Shown here piece after piece: positions 7,874 through 13,844 of a DNA stretch of 14,720 bases. Origin of the DNA: DASXBA01 sp046729895 (GTDB lineage: Bacteria; Actinomycetota; Thermoleophilia; Solirubrobacterales; Thermoleophilaceae); the NCBI GenBank assembly GCA_046729895.1, contig JBKPHP010000176.1, forward strand, positions 1 through 14,720, read 5' to 3'. The position numbers and the translations under genes were made by a program. How positions within the stretch are numbered: the stretch's first letter is position 1; each line of letters starts with the position of its first letter. The notes beneath the pieces were generated by a model, which saw only the letters and a program-made list of their open reading frames with translations, made no database searches and was not told where the DNA came from.

Positions 7874-8093
7874 GTGCGGCTTTCGTTCTTGAGAGTCGGA
7901 CAGAGACCGCTGCCTGCGGTGGAGTTGGGGCCGTCGCGTCAGCGCGGGTCCGCCCGCCTGAGTTGCCGCTTCAGAGTCCGATAGCGGCGGTCGCCGGATC
8001 CTTTCGCAGGATCGCAGCGTTACGACTATTACACCATAAGGACGACGAAATTGGCCTCAGCGGCTAGACCCTTTCGTCTGCCACGCTCTACGC
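7874..8093. promoter_or_regulatory. Divergent intergenic region with inverted repeats
   Basis: This spacer separates the helicase (-) from the thioredoxin gene (+) and should hold promoters for both. It contains an AT-rich island at about 8018-8055, rare in this window. Hairpins are GATCCT-TTCGC-AGGATC (7997-8013) and GCGGG-TCCG-CCCGC (7944-7957). An imperfect direct repeat, AGAGTCGGACAG / AGAGTCCGATAG, lies at 7892 and 7973. I could not assign -35/-10 boxes with confidence. Confidence 0.45.
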
Positions 8094-8636
8094 ATGCGGC
8101 GACTCGGTGTACTCGCGGCATGCGCGCTCGCCCTTGTGGCCTGCGGCTCGGACGAGCCGAAGAGCGCCGGGAAGCCGAGTCCGGGCGCCCTGAGCGGCGC
8201 CCCAGCACCCCTGGCAGCGCTGCACCGCCAGGCCAATCAGCTGTTGGGAGGCGGCCCCGACGCCTTCAAGACGCGGCTGCGAGAGCTGCGCGGATACCCG
8301 GTGGTGGTCAACAAGTGGGCGTCCTGGTGCGGTCCCTGCCGCGGCGAGTTCCCCTACTTCCAGCGCCAGGCCGTGCGGCGCGGCAAGCGCATCGCCTTCC
8401 TGGGGGTTGACTCTCAGGACAACGACGCCGACGCTCGCAGCTTCCTGCGCCAGTTCCCCGTGAGCTACCCCAGCTACCGTGACGAGAACCTCGGCATCGC
8501 GGCGGTCTTCAACGGAGTTCAGGCATTTCCGACCACCGCCTTCTACGACTCCAGGGGCACCCTCGCCTTCGTGCACCAGGGGGGTTACGCGAGCGAACCC
8601 AAGCTCGTGGAGGACATCGAGCGCTACGCTCGCTGA
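8094..8636 (+). CDS. TlpA/ResA-like thioredoxin-fold lipoprotein
   Basis: A probable membrane-anchored thiol-disulfide oxidoreductase acting outside the cytoplasmic membrane. The 180-residue protein begins with a short signal sequence ending in the lipobox LVAC, with Cys17 the expected lipidated residue, followed by a low-complexity linker. The thioredoxin fold starts near residue 65 (YPVVVNKWASWCGPCRGEF). It has the active site WCGPC (78-82), FLGVDSQDND (102-111) and the cis-proline loop AFPTT (Pro146). Such proteins reduce cytochrome c apoprotein or other exported thiols; the partner here is unknown. Start ATG 8094 has no clear Shine-Dalgarno. It is followed five bases later by a TTG-started acetyltransferase gene, so the two may be cotranscribed. 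Confidence 0.88.
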   Translation: MRRLGVLAACALALVACGSDEPKSAGKPSPGALSGAPAPLAALHRQANQLLGGGPDAFKTRLRELRGYPVVVNKWASWCGPCRGEFPYFQRQAVRRGKRIAFLGVDSQDNDADARSFLRQFPVSYPSYRDENLGIAAVFNGVQAFPTTAFYDSRGTLAFVHQGGYASEPKLVEDIERYAR

Positions 8637-8641
8637 CTTCC

Positions 8642-9067
8642 TTGGAGATCAGACTGGCGCGCACACCGGAGGAGGTAGACGCCGCGCTGCGGCTCCGTGA
8701 GCGCGTCTTCTCCCTCGAACAGGGTGTAAGGCCCGAGGCGGACCGGGACGGCCGCGATCCCGAGGCCACGCATTTCGTGGCCGTCGAGGGCACGCGGGTG
8801 GTGGGCACCTGCCGGCTCGTGTTCCAAGGTGAGCTGGCCTGGCTTGGACGGATGGCGGTGGAGCGCGAGCTCCGGGGCGCCGGGGTGGGAGCGGCGCTCC
8901 TTCGCGAGGCCGAGCGCGAGGCGCTCGCCGCGGGAGCGACCAGCATCTCGCTTCACGCGCAGCTGCCGGCCCGCTCTCTGTACGAGCGCGACGGCTACCG
9001 CCAGCGGGGCGGGCGATTCGTGGAGGAGGGAATCGACCACGTGGCGATGGAGAAGAGGATTGCCTGA
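8642..9067 (+). CDS. GNAT-family N-acetyltransferase (ElaA/YjcF-like)
   Basis: A GCN5-related acetyltransferase that would use acetyl-CoA on an unknown small molecule or protein. The 141 residues include LRLRERVFSLEQGVRPEAD (16-34), typical of the ElaA/YjcF subgroup. Acetyl-CoA-binding motif A is RMAVERELRGAGVGAALL (70-87), with the RGAGVG pyrophosphate loop at 78-83. The C-terminus LYERDGYRQRGGRFVEEGI (113-131) is also typical. The length is normal. The start is TTG 8642, which reads directly into MEIRLARTPEEV; there is no better start between the thioredoxin stop and the domain. Its stop lies inside the first codons of the galT-like gene. Confidence 0.85.
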   Translation: MEIRLARTPEEVDAALRLRERVFSLEQGVRPEADRDGRDPEATHFVAVEGTRVVGTCRLVFQGELAWLGRMAVERELRGAGVGAALLREAEREALAAGATSISLHAQLPARSLYERDGYRQRGGRFVEEGIDHVAMEKRIA

Positions 9068-10061
9068 GCTGCGGGTCGATCCGCTTTCGGGTCTGCGGGT
9101 GATCGTGGCTGGCGAGCGTGGGGAGCGCCCCGGGGCGTTCCTGCCGGTTGGGGAGCGTCCTCCGGTCGACCCGGAACGGGATCCCTTCCTCGAGGGCCAC
9201 GAGAACCAAACGCCCCCCGAGGTCTACGCGGTCAGACCGGACGGCGGCCCCCCCAACGGCCCGGGCTGGCGCGTGCGGGTGGTCCCCAACCTCTACCCCG
9301 CCCTCGCGGGGGACGAGTCGCTGGTGCCCGACCCGCTCGCGGCAGGTCGCGGCGAGCCCGAGCTGTTCGCGGCCCGGCCCGCCGCCGGCGCCCACGAGGT
9401 GATCGTGAACAGCCCGCGCCCGGTCTCCTCGCTGCTCGAGCTCGAGCTCTACGAGGTCGCGGAGGCGATGGCGGTGTGGCGCGCGCGCATGGCCGCTCAC
9501 GCCGACGCGGCCTGCGTCCACGTGATCGTCAACGAGGGGCAGGAGGCGGGCGCCTCGCTGCCCCATACGCACGCCCAGCTCTATGCGCTGCCCTTCGTCC
9601 CCGCGGCCGTGGCCCGCGAGCGGGAGCGCTTCACCGCCTACTCCGATCGCACCCACGGCCGCAACCTGCTCGAGGACCTCGTCCAGGAGGAGGTGCGCCG
9701 CCGCGAGCGGCTCGTGGCGGTCGACGAGGAGGCCGTGGCCATCTGCCCGTTTGCCTCGCGCGTGCCGTTCCAAGTCCAGCTCATACCGCGGCGGCCTACC
9801 GCCCGCTTCGAGGATGACGGCCCGCTGGGGGCGGCCCTGCTCCGTGGCGTGCTGCGCCGCCTCGCCGCCATCCTCGGCGCGCTGCCGCCGCTCAACATGT
9901 GGGTGCGGACGGCGCCGCGCGGCGCCCGGCAGTTCTGCTGGCGCATCGACGTGCTCCCGCGGCTCGCGCACCTGGCCGGCCTCGAGGTCGGCACCGGAGT
10001 CCATCTGAACGTCCTCGCGCCCGAGCGCGCAGCGGAGCGGTTGCGGGAGGCGAGCGTGTAG
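9060..10061 (+). CDS. galT: Galactose-1-phosphate uridylyltransferase family protein
   Basis: A HIT-superfamily nucleotidyltransferase of the GalT family, which exchanges UMP between UDP-glucose and galactose-1-phosphate. From TTG 9060 it has 333 residues: MPELRVDPLSGLRVIVAGER at the N-terminus, VRVVPNLYPAL (72-82), GAHEVIVNSPRP (110-121), VIVNEGQEAGASLPHTHAQL (155-174) and VPFQVQLIPRRP (235-246). The nucleotide-accepting histidine lies in HTHAQ (169-173), where classical GalT has HPHGQ. The Zn-binding CPFC cluster seen in many GalTs is replaced by DPFLEGHENQTPPE (41-54). A TTG start is chosen because GGAG lies seven bases upstream (9049-9052) and it opens the family N-terminus; it overlaps the GNAT stop by eight bases. 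ADP-glucose phosphorylase-like activity is an alternative. Confidence 0.85.
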   Translation: MPELRVDPLSGLRVIVAGERGERPGAFLPVGERPPVDPERDPFLEGHENQTPPEVYAVRPDGGPPNGPGWRVRVVPNLYPALAGDESLVPDPLAAGRGEPELFAARPAAGAHEVIVNSPRPVSSLLELELYEVAEAMAVWRARMAAHADAACVHVIVNEGQEAGASLPHTHAQLYALPFVPAAVARERERFTAYSDRTHGRNLLEDLVQEEVRRRERLVAVDEEAVAICPFASRVPFQVQLIPRRPTARFEDDGPLGAALLRGVLRRLAAILGALPPLNMWVRTAPRGARQFCWRIDVLPRLAHLAGLEVGTGVHLNVLAPERAAERLREASV

Positions 10062-10074
10062 GGTCGCGCGCGCC

Positions 10075-10674
10075 GTGCCCCCCTCCGAGCGCCCGATTCC
10101 CATGTACGCGGCGGAGCCGCCGCAGGAGCCACTCCCATACGGGCGCTGGGAGGAGGCACTCGCCGAGCGCTTCCTGCAGGCCGTCGGCGAGGAGACGGGC
10201 GAGGGGGAGGTGGGCCAGATCACCTGGTTCCCCGACCGCTCGTTCAACGGCCGCACCTACGTGCCGGCGACCGCTGCCGCCGGAGAGGGCGAGGTCTGCG
10301 GCTACGTGTCGTACCGCCGCGAGCACGAGGGCGCCGAGGCCACCGACTTCACCGCCGACGCCTACTTCACGGAGGACACCGCCGGCGCCAACCCCGACTG
10401 GGCGCTTGACCTCTCCGACCTCGAGATCGGCCACTGGCGCGGCTCGCAGGGCCGCCGCGGCAAGGTGACGCTGGTCTGGGGCGTGGCCCTCGTGCCGAAC
10501 GGCGCGGTGGCCACCGCGGAGCTCGGGCCCAGCACCACCGACCAGTGCGAGCTGCTCGACGACCGCTTCACCCTGATCTCGCTGGACGACTACACGGGCG
10601 ACTTCATAGAGGTGCGCCTCTACGGGCCGAAGGGGATGGAGCTCGCCAAGGAGTCGCTGTACGAGGAGGACTAG
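10075..10674 (+). CDS. Unrecognised acidic protein
   Basis: I do not recognise this 199-residue product. It is acidic and hydrophilic with no signal peptide, membrane segment or metal motif. Conspicuous stretches are PLPYGRWEEALAERFLQAV (19-37), the aromatic ITWFPDRSFNGRTYVPA, and an aspartate/glutamate-rich middle (FTADAYFTEDTAGANPDWAL). The C-terminal half looks beta-rich. It starts at GTG 10075, 13 bases after the galT stop; ATG 10102 in the same frame, giving MYAAEPPQEPLPYG, is an equally credible start. Codon use matches the neighbours, with a G/C-rich third position throughout, so it is very likely coding. It is probably in the galT transcript and converges with the repeat-protein gene three bases downstream. 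Confidence 0.75.
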   Translation: MPPSERPIPMYAAEPPQEPLPYGRWEEALAERFLQAVGEETGEGEVGQITWFPDRSFNGRTYVPATAAAGEGEVCGYVSYRREHEGAEATDFTADAYFTEDTAGANPDWALDLSDLEIGHWRGSQGRRGKVTLVWGVALVPNGAVATAELGPSTTDQCELLDDRFTLISLDDYTGDFIEVRLYGPKGMELAKESLYEED

Positions 10675-10677
10675 CCC

Positions 10678-11373
10678 TCAGCGCGCCCGGGCCGGTTTGA
10701 CCCGGAAGCCCGTCCTGCTGCCACGACCCCTGCTGAACGTGCCCGTGCCGGTGTTCAGGACCCAGGGACGCGGGAGGCGTCCGCTCGGGTTGTCGAGGAA
10801 CTGGCTGAAGCGCCTCGACGCCGAGCGGCAAGAGAGCCGGTTCGAGAGCAGCGTGATCAGATAGCGGCCGGCCGGCAGCCTCAGGCGCCCGATCCGGTCG
10901 CGGTGCAGGACTCGGAAGGTTCCAGGGCAGCGCCGCTGGCCCCTCGGCGGGTTGCGTCCACCGCCCGTATTCGGGTTGGGCGGGGCGCCTGTCGGCTTCA
11001 CGCGGAAGCCCACGTTGCGGCTGCCGCGCATGAAGCTGCCGGTCTCCACGTCCAAGACCCACGGCTGCGGCAACCTGCCGTCGAAGTCCTGCAGGAATTG
11101 CGCGAAGTAGCGCGAGGCCCGCGCGCACGAGATCCGGTTCAGCGACAGCAGCGTGATCCGGTACTCACCGGCGGGGAGCCTGAGCCTCCCGATGTGGTCG
11201 TTGTGGAGGACGTGGAAGAAGCCGGGACAGGCCAGCCCGGTGGCCGGGTGCCGGCCCCCACCTCCCCCGCCCCCGCCCGGAGCGGGTGACCTGGAAGCCC
11301 GTGGTGCTCCCCGAGCCGCGAGTGAAAGTCCTGCTGGACACATTGAGCACCCACGGCCGCGGCAGCCTGCCAT
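10678..11373 (-). CDS. Secreted triple-repeat protein, C-terminal part (repeats 2 and 3), frameshifted from its start
   Basis: The coding content begins at about 11280 and runs to TGA 10678-10680. It holds two copies of an unrecognised domain of 78 residues each, joined by a Pro/Gly/Asn linker (TGAPPNPNTGGGRNPPRG). Each copy reads roughly CPGxFxVLHxDxIGRLRLPAG near its start, then RxSC, QFL, GRLPxPWVL and RGxxxxxGFRVK. No signal peptide or ribosome binding site precedes it. The frame upstream of 11280 is a shadow of repeat 1 in another frame, so this is the downstream part of the gene starting at 11620, not an independent gene. The two are separated by a one-base frame change inside a C-rich tract (11255-11280). 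Confidence 0.75.
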   Translation of the reverse strand: MAGCRGRGCSMCPAGLSLAARGAPRASRSPAPGGGGGGGGRHPATGLACPGFFHVLHNDHIGRLRLPAGEYRITLLSLNRISCARASRYFAQFLQDFDGRLPQPWVLDVETGSFMRGSRNVGFRVKPTGAPPNPNTGGGRNPPRGQRRCPGTFRVLHRDRIGRLRLPAGRYLITLLSNRLSCRSASRRFSQFLDNPSGRLPRPWVLNTGTGTFSRGRGSRTGFRVKPARAR

Positions 11374-11521
11374 CGAAGTCCTCGAGGAACTGCCGGAACA
11401 AGTCCGACGCGCTGGCGCAGCTCAGCCGGCTGGAGTCGAGCACGTCGATCACGTAGGGCCCGGCGGGCAACGACAGCCGTCCTATGTGATCGTTGTGCAG
11501 CACCTCGAAGGTGCCGGGGCA
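10696..11521 (-). repeat. Three tandem copies of a 78-79-codon domain
   Basis: Copies lie at 11521-11285 (79 codons), 11229-10996 (78) and 10929-10696 (78). All three share, at fixed spacing, CPG, VLH, IGRL, LPAG, SC, QFL, GRLP and PWVL, then RG and GF. Conserved positions are aromatic, proline, glycine and paired cysteine, suggesting one small disulfide-bonded fold repeated three times. Linkers differ completely (poly-Gly versus Pro/Asn/Gly). Confidence 0.85.
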
Positions 11522-11620
11522 GCGCGTCGGCGCGCTCTGCGCTGCGGTGGGAAAGGCAAGAACCGCGAGCAGCGTTGCGACGAGGACCGCGGGCCAGGTG
11601 CGGCGGAGGCGATCCGGCAT
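11165..11620 (-). CDS. Secreted triple-repeat protein, N-terminal part (signal peptide and repeat 1)
   Basis: Starts at ATG 11620 with GGAAAG just upstream. It begins with a clear Sec signal peptide: MPDRLRRTW, a hydrophobic core AVLVATLLAVLAFP, and an AQSA cleavage region near residue 30. Repeat 1 follows at residues 34-112 (CPGTFEVLHNDHIGRLSLPA onward). After residue 112 the intended frame is lost in a Gly linker encoded by G-runs, and the reading continues as low-complexity arginine-rich nonsense to a stop at 11165. Removing one base in the tract joins it to repeats 2 and 3 for a protein of about 313 residues. Two cysteines per repeat could form a disulfide outside the cell. Function unknown. 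Confidence 0.75.
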   Translation of the reverse strand: MPDRLRRTWPAVLVATLLAVLAFPTAAQSAPTRCPGTFEVLHNDHIGRLSLPAGPYVIDVLDSSRLSCASASDLFRQFLEDFDGRLPRPWVLNVSSRTFTRGSGSTTGFQVTRSGRGRGRWGPAPGHRAGLSRLLPRPPQRPHREAQAPRR

Positions 11621-11642
11621 CGCTTTCCAACCTAGCCAGGCG

Positions 11643-11668
11643 CGATCGCCCGTGCAAGCGGGCTATCG
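11643..11668. promoter_or_regulatory. Dyad between the repeat-protein gene and tRNA-Arg
   Basis: CGAT-C-GCCCG, loop TGCAAG, CGGGC-T-ATCG: nine base pairs with one C/T mismatch. It lies 23-48 bases upstream of the repeat-protein ATG (-) and ends 11 bases before the tRNA (+). It could be an operator or a leader hairpin for the minus-strand gene. Confidence 0.4.
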
Positions 11669-11678
11669 TCTCAGCCGA

Positions 11679-11752
<74 letters not shown>

Positions 11753-11803
11753 TCCGCCTTCAGCGCAGCGACACCGCTCGCCCTCCGGGCTCGTTGACGT
11801 CGC

Positions 11804-12211
11804 CTACTCCGACAGTCCCACGGCTTCGAGGGCTTCTCGCCTGTTGGCGTAGTCGCGCACGGAGAGGATCACTCCGCCGCTGATCCTGTGCACGCTCGAG
11901 ATCCGCACTTCGACATCGACCCCGCCACGTTTCCCGCGCCCGCGATAGGTCGCCACCACGAGAACTCGCCCATTTCCGAGATCCGTCAGCTCCTCGGCCA
12001 CCGCGCTCGGGCTGTCGATGGCGTCCGGAATGTCCTCGAAGAGAAACTTCAGAACTGCGTCGCGGCCGCGCACCGTGGCGACACCGACGAGCGGACCGAG
12101 GATGGTCTGCCACTCGACATCGGGATGCAGCAGCCGGGCAAGCGTTGCCCGGTCGCCACGGTTCCAAGCGTTCGTCGCCGCCCGGATGACCTCCACATTC
12201 TCCTGCGGCAT
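11804..12211 (-). CDS. NTF2-like (SnoaL/ketosteroid isomerase-type) protein
   Basis: A 135-residue small cone-shaped NTF2-like fold protein, a family with many paralogues of mostly unknown role in Actinomycetota. It begins MPQENVEVIRAATNAWNRGD (1-20), then LARLLHPDVEWQT, a central beta-sheet (VEVRISSVHRISGGVI), and ends YANRREALEAVGLSE. The ATG at 12211, with GGAA eight bases upstream, gives exactly the family N-terminus. The open frame continues upstream to 12370, but that part reads a degraded neighbour. A paralogue's C-terminus ends two bases before this ATG, so the gene was once second in a tandem pair. Enzyme activity cannot be inferred. Confidence 0.85.
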   Translation of the reverse strand: MPQENVEVIRAATNAWNRGDRATLARLLHPDVEWQTILGPLVGVATVRGRDAVLKFLFEDIPDAIDSPSAVAEELTDLGNGRVLVVATYRGRGKRGGVDVEVRISSVHRISGGVILSVRDYANRREALEAVGLSE

Positions 12212-12213
12212 CG

Positions 12214-12288
12214 CTATTCCGAGAGCCCGGCGGCTGTGAGGGCTTGCTGCTTGCTTCCGTGCTGTTCCATTCGCCAGATCTTGCCGTC
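12214..12288 (-). pseudogene. C-terminal stub of a second NTF2-like gene
   Basis: In frame before the TAG at 12214-12216 the minus strand reads DGKIWRMEQHGSKQQALTAA followed by GLSE. This is the standard C-terminus of NTF2/SnoaL-like proteins and parallels YANRREALEAVGLSE in the intact gene next door. Upstream of about 12288 the frame stays open for a while (HGPLVKRSWWPGLLDTPA), but I see no resemblance to the family and no N-terminal motif, so the rest has been deleted. Confidence 0.6.
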
Positions 12289-12389
12289 CGCGGGGGTGTC
12301 GAGAAGTCCCGGCCACCAACTGCGCTTGACCAGCGGGCCGTGTTTTACAACGCCTTGACACGGGCAACACTTCGCGCGTGAGGACGCGG

Positions 12390-12421
12390 AACGCCGGGGA
12401 CGCGGGAAGTCCCGGCGTTTT
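12390..12421 (+). terminator. Intrinsic-terminator-like hairpin
   Basis: AACGCCGGGGAC, loop GCGGGAA, GTCCCGGCGTT forms an 11-bp GC-rich stem with one bulged G. It is followed by TTTT on the + strand. No + strand gene ends just upstream. It lies directly after the minus-strand methyltransferase remnant, so it may also act in reverse despite lacking a T-run on that side. Confidence 0.6.
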
Positions 12422-12436
12422 GCTCGTGCGCTCAGA

Positions 12437-12768
12437 TCAGCGCGCGAGCACCCCCCACGTCGCCGCTGGCTCGGTGTAGGAACCGTCCTCGTTGCGGTAG
12501 GCCTCGACGTTCTCGAGGACCGCTGCCCGGGTCGCCTGCCGCTCGTCCTCGGACAGTCCCTCGACCGCGCGCGCGAGCAGGTCCATGCTCTCGGCGTCGA
12601 ACACGCGATGCTCGACGTTGGTCAGGCCGCGGGCCGCCGGCGGCGACGTCGAGGATCGTCTGGCCGGGCTGCGGGTCCGCCTTTTCCAAGAGCCAGTTGT
12701 CGACTCGGGCCGGTGATTTCCATCAACCACTCGCGCCGGTCCTCCCAGCCCGTATATGCTGTCGCCAT
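12437..12768 (-). pseudogene. Remnant of a class I SAM-dependent methyltransferase
   Basis: Pieces of one methyltransferase appear in order in different frames. ATG 12766-12768 opens MATAYTGWEDRREWLMEITG. After a frame change near 12693-12706 comes WLLEKADPQPGQTILDVAAG, the SAM-binding motif I. After a jump near 12630 comes GLTNVEHRVFDAESMDL, the post-II acidic motif. It then goes straight to the C-terminus VEGLSEDERQATRAAVLENV and a TGA at 12437. Family members are usually 260-280 residues, but only about 110 codons remain, so the region between motifs I and III and most of the C-terminal half are deleted. It cannot be functional as read. The start and stop are intact, pointing to internal deletions rather than end truncation. 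Confidence 0.75.
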
Positions 12769-12871
12769 CGGGTAGCGGCGGACGGACTCGTAACGGTGCT
12801 ATTCGACGATCTCGACAGGCCCTTGGCCGGACGTGAGGGCGAGCCGCGGACTGGACAGGGCGACGTCCCGC

Positions 12872-13252
12872 ATGCGCTTCGCAGCGAACATCCTTGACGT
12901 CAGAGAGGACCGTGAGGACGGCGCCCAGGCGCTCGAGCTCTCGGGAGAGCTCGACGCGGCGTCCGCTCCTGCCCTGCGGGAACGGCTGGCCGAGGTGGCC
13001 ACGCGCGGTGGCGGGCCCCTCGTGGTCGACCTTACCGCGCTGGAGTTCATCGACTCGACCGGGCTGAGCGTCCTCCTCAACGGCAAGCGGCGGCTCACGC
13101 GGCGTGGGCGGCGCTTCGCGATCGTCTGCCCGCCCGGGCACGTGCGGCGCATCCTCGAGGTAACGCAGCTGCTCGAGACCCTGGATTGCCACGAGAACCG
13201 GGGCGACGCCCTAGGGGCGATCGTCGACGGCGACGGACGCGTCTCCAGGTAA
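12872..13252 (+). CDS. STAS-domain anti-sigma factor antagonist
   Basis: A SpoIIAA/RsbV-like protein that, when unphosphorylated, binds an anti-sigma kinase and frees a sigma factor. From ATG 12872 it has 126 residues. LELSGELDAASAPALRERLA (21-40) is the first STAS strand and helix, and VVDLTALEFIDSTGLSVLLN (51-70) is the signature. Ser62, following Asp61, matches the phosphorylated serine of SpoIIAA. Then come RRGRRFAIVCPPGHVRRIL and the final helix LLETLDC. The frame is open from GTG 12833, but the extra 13 residues are not typical and ATG 12872 is preferred. No partner kinase gene is in the window. A lipoprotein gene follows after 10 bases. Confidence 0.88.
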   Translation: MRFAANILDVREDREDGAQALELSGELDAASAPALRERLAEVATRGGGPLVVDLTALEFIDSTGLSVLLNGKRRLTRRGRRFAIVCPPGHVRRILEVTQLLETLDCHENRGDALGAIVDGDGRVSR

Positions 13253-13262
13253 AGCCCTCGGC

Positions 13263-13844
13263 ATGGCCGGAGGCGCCCGGCTGCTCCTCCTGCTGGTCGT
13301 GCTCGTCGCGGCCGGCTGCGGCGCCGGCAACGGTTCGAACGACTCCCCCAGAGAACACGCCGACCCTCCGGCCCCGCCGCCCCGCGGTTGGAAGAGCGTG
13401 CGCAACGAGGTAGCGGGCTTCACGGTCTCGGTCCCCCGAAGCTGGACGGCCCGCGTGAGGCGCGCGGCGACGCTCATCCGCTCGAAGGACCGTCTGCTCG
13501 TGCTCACCGTGGCACCGGATCGCGGCCAGGAGGGCCGTGAGGTGTCGCCCACCGCTTACGCGCGGCGCGTCTTCGACGCGCTGCCAGGCTTCGAGAGGAC
13601 CGCCCTCCCCCGGAGACGTCGTGTAAGCGGATCCCCCTACCGCGCGGCACGTGTCGACGGCGCGGGGAGGCTCCAAACGAGCAAGCGGCCGCAGCGGATC
13701 ACGGTGGTCGCGTACCAACGGCCGGGGCGGGTGACGTACGCGGCGGTCGTGTTCTTCAACCCCAAGCTCCCGGACCGCCTCGTCGAGCCGCGGCTCAGAC
13801 GGATCCTGCGCTCGTTCCGTGCGCAGCCGCCTCGGCCGAGCTGA
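13263..13844 (+). CDS. Putative lipoprotein
   Basis: The 193-residue product begins with a classic lipoprotein signal: MAGGARLLLLLVVLVAAGC with the expected lipidated Cys19. A Ser/Pro-rich linker follows (about 20-41), then a mixed globular domain with VAGFTVSVPRSWTARVRR (50-67). That resembles the opening of PsbP-like or other surface lipoproteins (GFxVxxPxxW). The C-terminus is RLRRILRSFRAQPPRPS. I do not recognise a specific family. It lies 10 bases after the STAS gene, so cotranscription is likely, without a clear Shine-Dalgarno (an AGG is 12 bases upstream). Its last 50 bases overlap the 3' end of the opposite-strand permease remnant. Confidence 0.75.
   Translation: MAGGARLLLLLVVLVAAGCGAGNGSNDSPREHADPPAPPPRGWKSVRNEVAGFTVSVPRSWTARVRRAATLIRSKDRLLVLTVAPDRGQEGREVSPTAYARRVFDALPGFERTALPRRRRVSGSPYRAARVDGAGRLQTSKRPQRITVVAYQRPGRVTYAAVVFFNPKLPDRLVEPRLRRILRSFRAQPPRPS

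Noticed and set aside
8649..10256. Long - strand open frame (535 codons) opposite the GNAT and galT genes
   Set aside because: Antisense shadow; the GNAT and GalT motifs on the + strand explain the region.
11241..11280. C-rich tract as a possible mobile-element or recombination site
   Set aside because: It is explained as a poly-Gly linker between repeat domains; no flanking duplications or transposase are present.
12355..12360. Perfect TTGACA followed 30 bases later by a terminator hairpin, suggesting a tiny RNA gene
   Set aside because: No acceptable -10 box at 16-18 bases spacing (the position reads GTGAGG), and the transcript would be only the hairpin itself.
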